DNA from: Bacteroidales bacterium
Lineage (GTDB): Bacteria > Bacteroidota > Bacteroidia > Bacteroidales > UBA932
DNA length: 54,324 nucleotides
Direction of reading: 5' to 3'
Assembly: GCA_017482565.1 (NCBI GenBank)
Contig: JAFUMO010000005.1
Coordinates: 1 to 54,324 of the forward strand
The notes beneath the pieces were generated by a model. That model did no database searches, was not told the origin of the DNA, and was given only the letters and a program-made list of their open reading frames with translations. Within the stretch, counting starts at the first letter, position 1, and each line of letters starts with the position of its first letter. This document shows positions 1 to 6,719 of the stretch, one piece after another. Position numbers and translations under genes: made by a program.

Positions 1-258
1 CCTGTCCATAATCTCACGGTAGTGCTTGTTGATGCTCACACGCATATTGTCAAGCATATGGTTTGCTTCAATGGCAGCAGCACTTCGTCCGGTGGCACAA
101 TCGCTTTTCGTATCCCAAACCTTCGGGTCAATGGTAATCTTGCAACTGAACTGCGTTTGCGTTCCATCTACTGTGATTCTACCCATTACGGGTACTGTTC
201 CGTCTTTTCTTACTGCCTGTCTTTTCAGGTAGAAGATAGTTGAAAATGTACTCTTCAT
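1..258 (-). CDS. Tyrosine recombinase (integrase), N-terminal part, cut by window edge
   Basis: Reading the minus strand from the ATG at 256-258 gives 86 codons with no stop up to the window edge. The protein begins MKSTFSTIFYLKRQAVRKDG and continues with VPVMGRITVDGTQTQFSCKI and a DPKVWD motif. This is the arm-type DNA-binding N-terminus of the Bacteroidota tyrosine recombinases found in conjugative transposons and other integrated elements, with the start of the SAM-like core-binding region (around residues 60-86) behind it. The catalytic domain with its R-H-R-Y residues lies outside the window, so activity cannot be judged. The gene points out of the window, so the mobile element probably extends to the left and its attachment site may lie in 259-600. 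Family assignment rests on recognising the N-terminal pattern. Confidence 0.85.
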   Translation of the reverse strand, partial: MKSTFSTIFYLKRQAVRKDGTVPVMGRITVDGTQTQFSCKITIDPKVWDTKSDCATGRSAAAIEANHMLDNMRVSINKHYREIMDR

Positions 259-600
259 AACTGCTACTTTTTTTAGGTTCAAAAATACTTTCAGTAGAGT
301 TATGGGCCGTTATGCAAAATATGTCGGAACATCGCAGAAGAAACGGTAAGATGGGATTTTCAACCGTAACCCATCATTTTTTACAGGAACTTTTGTAAAA
401 GCCGTTATAATACAATAGTTTGCATTGCTGAACTTCCGTATTCTCCCTTCTGTTTCATATGGTAACGGATAGGTTACTCAGCTTTGGAACTACTTGGCAT
501 TACATTGGTTTTCGCTGGCATTCCTTCAAAAATCAGAATTTCACAAAACCCTGTCTGCCAATTATTTTACCCCAAATTTCTCAATTCAACGAATTATATG
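259..600. other. Non-coding flank between integrase and chromosomal genes
   Basis: About 340 bases without a supportable gene. They hold the integrase promoter box and two interleaved inverted motifs: AACGGT at about 345-350 with ACCGT at about 364-368, and GATGGG at about 352-357 with CCCATC at about 370-375. This is where an attachment site of the element would be expected, but no matching direct repeat was found at the right edge of the window. Function is inferred from position only. Confidence 0.35.
280..287 (-). promoter_or_regulatory. Candidate -7 box of the integrase gene
   Basis: On the minus strand the sequence reads TATTTTTG, an exact match to the Bacteroidota -7 box TAnnTTTG, 21 nt upstream of the integrase ATG. 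I see no convincing -33 TTG at the expected spacing. Confidence 0.45.
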
Positions 601-608
601 TAACTTTG
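601..608 (+). promoter_or_regulatory. -7 box for the amidase-like gene
   Basis: TAACTTTG matches TAnnTTTG exactly and lies 23 nt before the ATG at 632. Its position rules out the upstream in-frame ATG at 494 as the main start. No clear -33 element. Confidence 0.55.
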
Positions 609-631
609 CATTGAAATTAACATTAAAAATA

Positions 632-3600
632 ATGATTCTAAAAAAATTATTCCCGTTAACTGCGGCACTTGTACTGCTTTTTAATGCAGCGGGTGCGCAG
701 ACAGTGGTGAAAGATGCAGAGAAGTTTGCTGCACTTTCCGAATCGGTCGCCAATTATCTCAAGCCTGTAGCCTCAATTGCGGTTAAGGTAAAGGTTGATT
801 CGGCAATTGTGAATGGCAAGAATATAGACATCCATTTTTCAAAGCTTACAAGCGACTATTACTTCAGGGACAACTCTGTAAAGGATATTTACAGGATTGC
901 CAAGGATAATCTTCCCGATGAATACAAGGGCATGGATATAACCCTGTATGCCAACGGGTCAACACTGCAGGAGCTGGCTTCAAAGTTCTATTCAGAGGCC
1001 TACACTACCCCTGCTAAGCCAAAGAAGGTGAAGAAATCAAAGGTTGCTGAGCCTGCACTCGTGCAGAATGTTTCAAGGCCTTTTGATATCCCATACGGAT
1101 TGGACGGGAGGCATCTTGCCCTGTGGCAGAGCCACGGCTGGTATTACAACCAGCCTACCCACAGATGGCAGTGGCAGAGGGCAAGGCTCCTCAATACAGT
1201 TGAGGACCTCTATACCCAGAGCTACGTTGTGCCGTTCCTTGTGCCTATGCTGGAGAATGCCGGTGCCAATGTATTGCTTCCAAGAGAGAGGGACATCAAC
1301 CTCAATGAGGTGATTGTAGATAACGATGCATTGATGGGCGGCTATACAGAGCTGTCGGGAGCCAATGCATGGAAAAATGGCGGGAGCGGTTTTGCAAATG
1401 CAAAGGCTGCCTATGAGCACGGCGAGAATCCTTTCACAATGGGGACCTACAGGGTTGCCGGTGGCGTTGTGAAGGGAAAGAAGCAGGCTGCTGAGAGTGT
1501 TGCAAAGTGGATACCTTCTGTTCCTGAAACAGGGGAGTATGCGGTTTATGTTTCTTACAAGACCCTTCCAAACAGTGCCCCTGATGCACTTTATACCGTA
1601 AAATACAATGGCGGTGAAACCCAATTCAAGGTGAACCAGAAGATGGGTGGCGGCACCTGGATTTACCTGGGTACCTTCCCGTTCTCGGAGAAGTCTGCCG
1701 AGCAGGGTGTATACCTTAGCAACATTACAGGAAAGCAGGGTGTTGCAGTTACTGCTGATGCCGTGAAGTTTGGCGGCGGTATGGGTAACATTGCAAGGAA
1801 ACCAACCGAGATGCCTTCATACAACGTTGAGGCGGTAACCAGCGGTTACCCACGCTTCACCGAGGGGGCAAGATACTGGCTGCAGTGGGCCGGCTTTGCA
1901 GATTCAATCTACTCATATACAAATCTGAAGAACGACTACACAGATGACTACATGAGCCGCGGCCGTTGGGTAAATGCACTTGTTGGCGGCAGCAAGGTGA
2001 ATCCCGGGGCTGAGGGCTACAATATCCCTGTAGACCTTTCTTTCGCATTCCATACAGATGCAGGTACTTTTCCGGATGATTCAATTGTAGGTGTGCTTGC
2101 AATCTATACAAGATATTCCAACGGCTCGGATAAATATGTGAACGGCAAGAGCAGGATGACAGCAAGGGAGATGACAGACATTATCCAGACAGAGATAACA
2201 AATGATATCCGCGTTGCATATGAGCCTAAATGGAGCCGCAGGGGATTGTGGGACCGCTCTTATGCTGAATCACGTACACCTGAGGTGCCTGCAATGCTGC
2301 TGGAGCTCCTTTCACACCAGAACTTTGCAGACATGAAATACGGCCTTGACCCTTCATTCCGCTTTACAGTGAGCCGTGCAATCTATAAGGGAATGCTCAA
2401 GTATCTGAGCCTTGTGAACAATGTCCCTTATACAGTGCAGCCGCTCCCGGTGAAGAACTTTGCAGCTGAACTGAACGGTGGGGATGAAGTGAAGTTGAGC
2501 TGGAGCCCGGTTGCCGATCCTCAGGAGCCTACAGCAGATCCTGCTGCATACGTTGTATATACCAGAGTGAATGGCGGCGGCTTTGACAATGGCGTTGTGG
2601 TTAAGGATACAGTAGCACTCCTTCCTGTGAACCCTGGCAGCATCTACAGCTACAAGGTTGTGGCAATCAATGATGGCGGTGCCTCATTCCCTTCAGAGAT
2701 CCTTTCTGTAGGCATTTCACCTGCAGCAATGGCTGCCGGCAAGCTGGCTTTGGTTGTTAACGGCTTTGAGAGGGTTTCAGGCCCGGCTGTAATGCCAAAG
2801 GAGGATTCAACCTTTGCAGGCTTCAACAATATGCTGGATAACGGTGTGCCATATAAGGCGGACTGGTCTTTTATAGGCGGACAGTATGAGTTCCGCAGGG
2901 AGATTCCTTGGATGGATGATGATGCGCCAGGTTTCGGGGCCTCATATACAGATATGGAGGACAAGGTATTTGCAGGCAATACATTTGATTATCCATATGT
3001 ACACGGTATGGCACTCCTGAAGAACGGATACAGCTTTGTTTCATCTTCAGTGGGGGCGGTAAAGGCCGGCAAGGTGAACATGAACAACTACAAGGTTGTG
3101 GATATGATTATGGGCAAGCAGGGCAAGACCAAGATAGGACGCGGTGTCTTTGGCCTTAAATATGAGGTGTTCCCTGTGGCATTGCAGAAGGCAATTGCAG
3201 ATTACTGTGCAGCTGGTGGAAACCTACTTGTTTCGGGAGCCAATATTGCTACTGACCTTTATGACAGCCATGAAGTTACCCAGGAGGGGATGAAGTTTAC
3301 ACAGGATGTCCTCAAATACAGATGGAGGACAAATACTGCAAGCAGTGAAGGTGCTGTGGGTGCGGTTGCCAATCCTTATGGTTTCAGCGGCAAGTTCAGC
3401 TTCTCAACCAAGCTGAATGACAAGATTTATGCAGTTGAGTCCCCTGACGCACTTGTCCCTGCAGACAAGGATGCATATACAATCTTCAGGTATTCAGACA
3501 ACAATATCTCAGCGGGCGTTGCATATAAGGGAGCTTACCGTACAGTTTCTCTCGGTTTCCCTATTGAGACACTTGCAACCTCTTGCCAGATTGATGAGAT

Positions 3601-3637
3601 GATGGGTGAGGTTATCAGATTCTTTGAGGAAAAATAA
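632..3637 (+). CDS. Secreted N-acetylmuramoyl-L-alanine amidase-like protein (often labelled xanthan lyase)
   Basis: A 1001-residue exported protein. The start at 632 is chosen over an in-frame ATG at 494 because it gives a clean signal peptide (residues 1-22, ending AAGAQ) and lies just downstream of a -7 box. Residues about 150-230 and 440-590 resemble the two halves of a zinc amidase (Amidase_3) fold: His168 in QSHGW, His474 in FHTDAG and Glu558 in MLLELLSH sit where the metal ligands and catalytic Glu are expected. Between the halves, residues about 270-385 look like a golvesin-type beta domain, so it is inserted into the catalytic fold. Residues about 605-695 resemble a fibronectin type III domain, followed by a C-terminal region of unknown fold. 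Relatives in Bacteroidales are annotated either as xanthan lyase or amidase. I favour peptidoglycan hydrolysis or remodelling in the periplasm; the substrate is inferred. Confidence 0.7.
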   Translation: MILKKLFPLTAALVLLFNAAGAQTVVKDAEKFAALSESVANYLKPVASIAVKVKVDSAIVNGKNIDIHFSKLTSDYYFRDNSVKDIYRIAKDNLPDEYKGMDITLYANGSTLQELASKFYSEAYTTPAKPKKVKKSKVAEPALVQNVSRPFDIPYGLDGRHLALWQSHGWYYNQPTHRWQWQRARLLNTVEDLYTQSYVVPFLVPMLENAGANVLLPRERDINLNEVIVDNDALMGGYTELSGANAWKNGGSGFANAKAAYEHGENPFTMGTYRVAGGVVKGKKQAAESVAKWIPSVPETGEYAVYVSYKTLPNSAPDALYTVKYNGGETQFKVNQKMGGGTWIYLGTFPFSEKSAEQGVYLSNITGKQGVAVTADAVKFGGGMGNIARKPTEMPSYNVEAVTSGYPRFTEGARYWLQWAGFADSIYSYTNLKNDYTDDYMSRGRWVNALVGGSKVNPGAEGYNIPVDLSFAFHTDAGTFPDDSIVGVLAIYTRYSNGSDKYVNGKSRMTAREMTDIIQTEITNDIRVAYEPKWSRRGLWDRSYAESRTPEVPAMLLELLSHQNFADMKYGLDPSFRFTVSRAIYKGMLKYLSLVNNVPYTVQPLPVKNFAAELNGGDEVKLSWSPVADPQEPTADPAAYVVYTRVNGGGFDNGVVVKDTVALLPVNPGSIYSYKVVAINDGGASFPSEILSVGISPAAMAAGKLALVVNGFERVSGPAVMPKEDSTFAGFNNMLDNGVPYKADWSFIGGQYEFRREIPWMDDDAPGFGASYTDMEDKVFAGNTFDYPYVHGMALLKNGYSFVSSSVGAVKAGKVNMNNYKVVDMIMGKQGKTKIGRGVFGLKYEVFPVALQKAIADYCAAGGNLLVSGANIATDLYDSHEVTQEGMKFTQDVLKYRWRTNTASSEGAVGAVANPYGFSGKFSFSTKLNDKIYAVESPDALVPADKDAYTIFRYSDNNISAGVAYKGAYRTVSLGFPIETLATSCQIDEMMGEVIRFFEEK

Positions 3638-3656
3638 CCCCTTCAAGCTGCACGAC

Positions 3657-5018
3657 ATGACTTTACAGAGAGAACTTGAAATAATTGAACTTATACATAA
3701 AGAGGTTAAACCGGCATTGGGCTGTACAGAGCCCATTGCGGTTTCCCTTGCTGTAGCCCGTTCGTGTGAGGCATTGCGCGGTATTGGCGCAGAGGTATCA
3801 CACCTTGTGGTGGAGGTTAGTGCCAACATCCTTAAGAACGGTATGGGTGTGGGAATACCCGGTACCGGTATGATAGGCCTGCATATTGCATCAGCCCTTG
3901 CTGTAACCTGCGGAAAGAGCATTTATGGACTTGAAGTGCTCAAGGACTTGAATCCGCAGGCGATTGGGGCGGCAAAGTGCATGGTGGATGAAAAAAAGGT
4001 GAAGGTGGTGCTGGCAGACACTCCGCTCAAGCTTTATATCAAGGCTTGGGCATTCGGTGCAGATGCGGCCGGCAAGGAGCATTCTGCTGCCACTGAAATC
4101 AAGAACAACCACGATTCAATAGTTTCTGTGGTTCTGGATGGGGAGGAGGTGCTTTCTCCACAGCATATAGGTCCCATGAACTGTGCCGGATCTGCCTGTA
4201 CTGCTGCAGCTGCTCCGGCAGAGAGCGGCCAGACGGCAGAAAAGACAACATTGGATTATAAGCTGTCGGTGAAGGAGATTCTCCAGTTTGCACAGGAGGC
4301 TTCTTTTGAAAACATTAGGTTCATACTGGAATCTGTGAAGCTGAACAAGGCGCTTGCGGTTGAGGGATTGAAGGATGATTATGGACTGAGGGTTGGCAAG
4401 ACCATTCTCGCACGCGAGCATTCTGATGTGTTCGGTTCATCTGTGATGACATACGCAATGGCCGCCACTGCAGCTGCATCAGACGCACGTATGGCCGGAT
4501 GCACACTTCCGGCAATGAGCAACTCGGGCAGTGGAAACCAGGGAATTACAGTTACAATGCCGGTAATTGCAGTTGCCGAGAAGATGGAAGTGGGAGAGGA
4601 GCAGCTGGCAAGGGCGTTGGTGCTGAGTCATCTGGTAGCAATCCATATCAAGGGATACCTTGGCAAGCTTTCCGCATTGTGTGGTTGTGTGATTGCATCT
4701 ACCGGCTCTTCATGCGGTATAGTCTATCTTCAGGGAGGAGGATATGAGCAGGTATGCTCTGCCATAAAGAATATGATAGGCAATATCACCGGAATGGTAT
4801 GTGATGGCGCCAAAGTGGGCTGCGCACTGAAAGTGGCCTCCGGGGTGTCCTCTTCTGTTCAGGCGGCAGTGCTGGCAATGGACAATATCTGCATCTCCTC
4901 AAATGACGGTATCATTGAAGACTGCATAGAGAAGACAATCTGCAACCTTGGCAAGATAGGGGCGGAGGGAATGCAGACCACAGACAGGATGATACTTGAT
5001 ATCATGGTGTGCAAATAA
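3657..5018 (+). CDS. L-cysteine desulfidase / UPF0597 (CyuA/YhaM) family protein
   Basis: A 453-residue cytoplasmic protein of the UPF0597 family. Characterised relatives (archaeal CdsB, enterobacterial CyuA) use a [4Fe-4S] cluster to break L-cysteine into pyruvate, ammonia and sulfide; serine dehydration is a related activity. The family cysteines are present: Cys23 in GCTEP (the proposed catalytic Cys), Cys342/Cys344, and the pair Cys382 and Cys389 in CDGAKVGC, where seven-residue spacing fits the cluster ligands. The ATG at 3657 is 19 nt after the previous stop; an earlier in-frame ATG at 3606 lies inside the upstream gene and adds residues unlike the family. No promoter or terminator lies between it and the amidase gene, so the two are probably co-transcribed, though no functional link is obvious. 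An insertion of low complexity (about residues 180-200, rich in Ala) is slightly unusual. Confidence 0.8.
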   Translation: MTLQRELEIIELIHKEVKPALGCTEPIAVSLAVARSCEALRGIGAEVSHLVVEVSANILKNGMGVGIPGTGMIGLHIASALAVTCGKSIYGLEVLKDLNPQAIGAAKCMVDEKKVKVVLADTPLKLYIKAWAFGADAAGKEHSAATEIKNNHDSIVSVVLDGEEVLSPQHIGPMNCAGSACTAAAAPAESGQTAEKTTLDYKLSVKEILQFAQEASFENIRFILESVKLNKALAVEGLKDDYGLRVGKTILAREHSDVFGSSVMTYAMAATAAASDARMAGCTLPAMSNSGSGNQGITVTMPVIAVAEKMEVGEEQLARALVLSHLVAIHIKGYLGKLSALCGCVIASTGSSCGIVYLQGGGYEQVCSAIKNMIGNITGMVCDGAKVGCALKVASGVSSSVQAAVLAMDNICISSNDGIIEDCIEKTICNLGKIGAEGMQTTDRMILDIMVCK

Positions 5019-5039
5019 CAGTGTATTGAAGAATTTTTA

Positions 5040-5047
5040 TACCTTTG
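5040..5047 (+). promoter_or_regulatory. -7 box of the RNase P RNA gene
   Basis: TACCTTTG, an exact match to TAnnTTTG, lies immediately before the RNase P RNA. No good -33 at normal spacing. Confidence 0.5.
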
Positions 5048-5484
5048 CACGCAGGCGGGCTGTCCTATCGCTCAAGAAATTGGGAGGAAAGTCCGGGCAG
5101 GGAAGGGCAGTGTACTGTGGAAAGCACAGATAGGCGATGAGTTTATGCAAGGGTAACAGAAAACTACCGCCGCAGGAGCGCCCAGTATTCTACTGGAGAG
5201 AATCTTCTGGGATTTTCTTTAATGCGTGAAGCAGGAAGCCGTTGGTTGACAGACTGCAATACTGCGGTAAGGGTGAAAATGTGGGGTAAGAGCCCACGGA
5301 TTATGATGGTGACATTATAGTGGTATCCTACTGCATCCTGCAAGGCCATGTATACCGGCAATCAAGGGTTGCCCGCCCGTTGCCGGGGGGTAGGCTGCGT
5401 CAGATAAATGATAGGAGCTTCTTAGGGTGTCCCCTCGGGGATGCCAGTCTGAGGTACAGGACCCGGCTTATAGGCCCGCCCAAA
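5048..5484 (+). ncRNA. rnpB: RNase P RNA, bacterial type A
   Basis: Catalytic RNA that removes 5' leaders from pre-tRNAs. The conserved core elements are all visible: GAGGAAAGTCCGGGC near 5081-5096 (CR I/P4 5' strand), GGTAAGAGCCCACGG near 5284-5298, and ACAGGACCCGGCTTATAGG near 5456-5474 (CR V/P4 3' strand). The ends pair to make helix P1: GGCGGGC at 5054-5060 with GCCCGCC at 5474-5480. Exact ends are approximate. An own -7 box precedes it and an intrinsic terminator follows. Open frames that cross this region are chance. Confidence 0.95.
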
Positions 5485-5490
5485 AATGAA

Positions 5491-5530
5491 CGCCCTCCGC
5501 ATTCAGTTGCAGGGGGCGTATTTTTTTTCT
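5491..5530 (+). terminator. Intrinsic terminator after rnpB
   Basis: CGCCCTC pairs with GGGGGCG (one G-U) around a short loop, followed by TATTTTTTTTCTT. It lies between rnpB and the convergent glutaminyl cyclase gene. Confidence 0.8.
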
Positions 5531-5544
5531 TAGGGGAAGCCGGA

Positions 5545-6309
5545 TTACTTTTCAACCACCTTTACCTTATACATCTTTGGCCAGTATTTGCCGGTAAGGT
5601 AGATTTCTCCTGTGGCAGGATTGTGTGCTATGCCGTTCAGCACATCGGTGGTAGGCCTGCGGAGCGAATTTGGCAGCAGGCCATTGCAGTCTATGCGTCC
5701 CTTTACATTTCCGGTGGCAGGGTCTATTATCACTATGTAATCCTCAATGTATACATTGGCCCATATTTCCCCGTTGATGTACTCCAGCTCATTTAGGAAT
5801 GTAACAGGCTTGCCGTCCATCTTTACCTCTTTGGAATATCTTACTGCAAAGGTCTGCGGATCCAGGAAGCAGATCCTGGATGTTCCGTCGGAGAGGATGA
5901 GGTCCTTTCCGTTTGTGGTGAGTCCCCAGCCCTCACGCGGGTTGTAGAGTTCCCCAAGGTATTTGAATGAATTGATGTCGTATACAAAGCACTTGTGCTC
6001 CCTCCAAGTGAGGATATACAGCAGCCCGTCCTGCACGCATGAGCCTTCAACAAAGTAACGGCCGTCAAAATTCAGGCGGCGCAGGTCCTTCCCTGTCTGC
6101 AGATCAACCTTCTTGAATGAAGATGTCCCGTATTGACCGCAGCTTTCATACAGTTCCCCGTCATGAAAGAACAGCCCCTGGGTGTAGGATGCCCTGTCGT
6201 GCGGCAGTGCCTCCACCACCTGCAGTTTATACTCCTTAACCTTCTGGGCACATCCTGCCAGCGGAACAATCATCATCAGTAAAATGAAAAGTGTCTTTAT
6301 ATATCTCAT
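5545..6309 (-). CDS. Glutaminyl-peptide cyclotransferase, lipoprotein
   Basis: A 254-residue protein of the plant/bacterial-type glutaminyl cyclase family (beta-propeller, Glu_cyclase_2). It converts N-terminal glutamine of peptides or proteins to pyroglutamate, presumably in the periplasm. Family motifs are present: YTQGL, GTSSFKKVDL, GWGLTTNGK, SDGT, FLNELEY, IWANVY and DVLNGIAHNP. The N-terminus is a lipoprotein signal with lipobox LAGC at residues 19-22, so it should be membrane-anchored. I chose the ATG at 6307-6309 because it starts directly at MRYIKTLF; an ATG two codons earlier (6315) is possible. It has its own promoter upstream and ends toward the rnpB terminator, so it is likely monocistronic. 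Confidence 0.85.
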   Translation of the reverse strand: MRYIKTLFILLMMIVPLAGCAQKVKEYKLQVVEALPHDRASYTQGLFFHDGELYESCGQYGTSSFKKVDLQTGKDLRRLNFDGRYFVEGSCVQDGLLYILTWREHKCFVYDINSFKYLGELYNPREGWGLTTNGKDLILSDGTSRICFLDPQTFAVRYSKEVKMDGKPVTFLNELEYINGEIWANVYIEDYIVIIDPATGNVKGRIDCNGLLPNSLRRPTTDVLNGIAHNPATGEIYLTGKYWPKMYKVKVVEK

Positions 6310-6333
6310 GACCATACAATCAAATTTCCGGCA

Positions 6334-6364
6334 CAAAAATAATCATATAAAACTTCCGTACAAA
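6334..6364 (-). promoter_or_regulatory. Promoter of the glutaminyl cyclase gene
   Basis: Minus strand: TTTG at 6361-6364, a 19-nt spacer, then TATTTTTG at 6334-6341. Both parts match the Bacteroidota -33/-7 consensus. The leader to the ATG at 6309 is about 20 nt. Confidence 0.65.
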
Positions 6365-6524
6365 AAACGGGCCTGCACAATTCACTTCCCGACAATTACC
6401 GGTGCTTCCCTAACCCTGGGACATGCTGCGGCCGCGCCAGTGCAGGTATAGGTGTGCCGGCATCTCATTTGTTTCATATATGTCAATAACAGCAAACAAA
6501 TGTGCCGTTTCTGAAAAAAATGTT
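6365..6524. other. Divergent intergenic region with no recognised feature
   Basis: About 160 bases between the outward promoters of the glutaminyl cyclase and the thiamine locus. I see no open frame, RNA or clear repeat with family support. Confidence 0.4.
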
Positions 6525-6532
6525 TACATTTG
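6525..6532 (+). promoter_or_regulatory. -7 box of the thiamine-uptake operon
   Basis: TACATTTG matches TAnnTTTG and lies about 40 nt upstream of the TPP aptamer, so the transcript would begin just before the riboswitch. Confidence 0.55.
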
Positions 6533-6573
6533 CAACCGATAAGGGCGCAAGGCCCGTATTTTATTAACATTTT

Positions 6574-6644
6574 GCTTGGGGGTGCCATTCGGCTGAGATC
6601 ATACCCTTTAAACCTGATGCGGTTAGTACCGCCGTAGGGAAAGC
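6574..6644 (+). promoter_or_regulatory. TPP riboswitch (THI element) aptamer
   Basis: The conserved THI-box parts are in order: GGGGTGCC (6578-6585), CTGAGATCATACCC (6593-6606), ACCTGATGCGGTTAGTACCG (about 6612-6631) and CGTAGGGAA (6633-6641). GCTT at 6574-6577 pairs with AAGC at 6641-6644 as helix P1. The element binds thiamine pyrophosphate and is expected to switch off the downstream receptor and transporter genes when TPP is plentiful. Confidence 0.95.
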
Positions 6645-6660
6645 GTGGGAGACGTCCCAC
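6645..6660 (+). promoter_or_regulatory. Hairpin directly after the TPP aptamer
   Basis: GTGGGA-GACG-TCCCAC is a perfect 6-bp hairpin adjoining P1. It is not followed by a T-run, so it does not look like an intrinsic terminator. It may belong to the expression platform, with control perhaps at translation or by a factor-dependent mechanism. The rest of the leader to 6719 contains only a weak GTCT/AGAC stem. Confidence 0.45.
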
Positions 6661-6719
6661 ATCCTTGGTTTATTGAGTCTTCTTTTAGACACCCTCCTGC
6701 TTAAAAAACATTAGATTTT

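Noticed and set aside
494-631. In-frame N-terminal extension of the amidase-like gene
   Set aside because: It would precede the -7 box at 601-608 and bury the signal peptide.
5320-5796. A 158-codon open frame on the plus strand
   Set aside because: It runs across the end of RNase P RNA, its terminator and the antisense of the glutaminyl cyclase; the translation has no family likeness.
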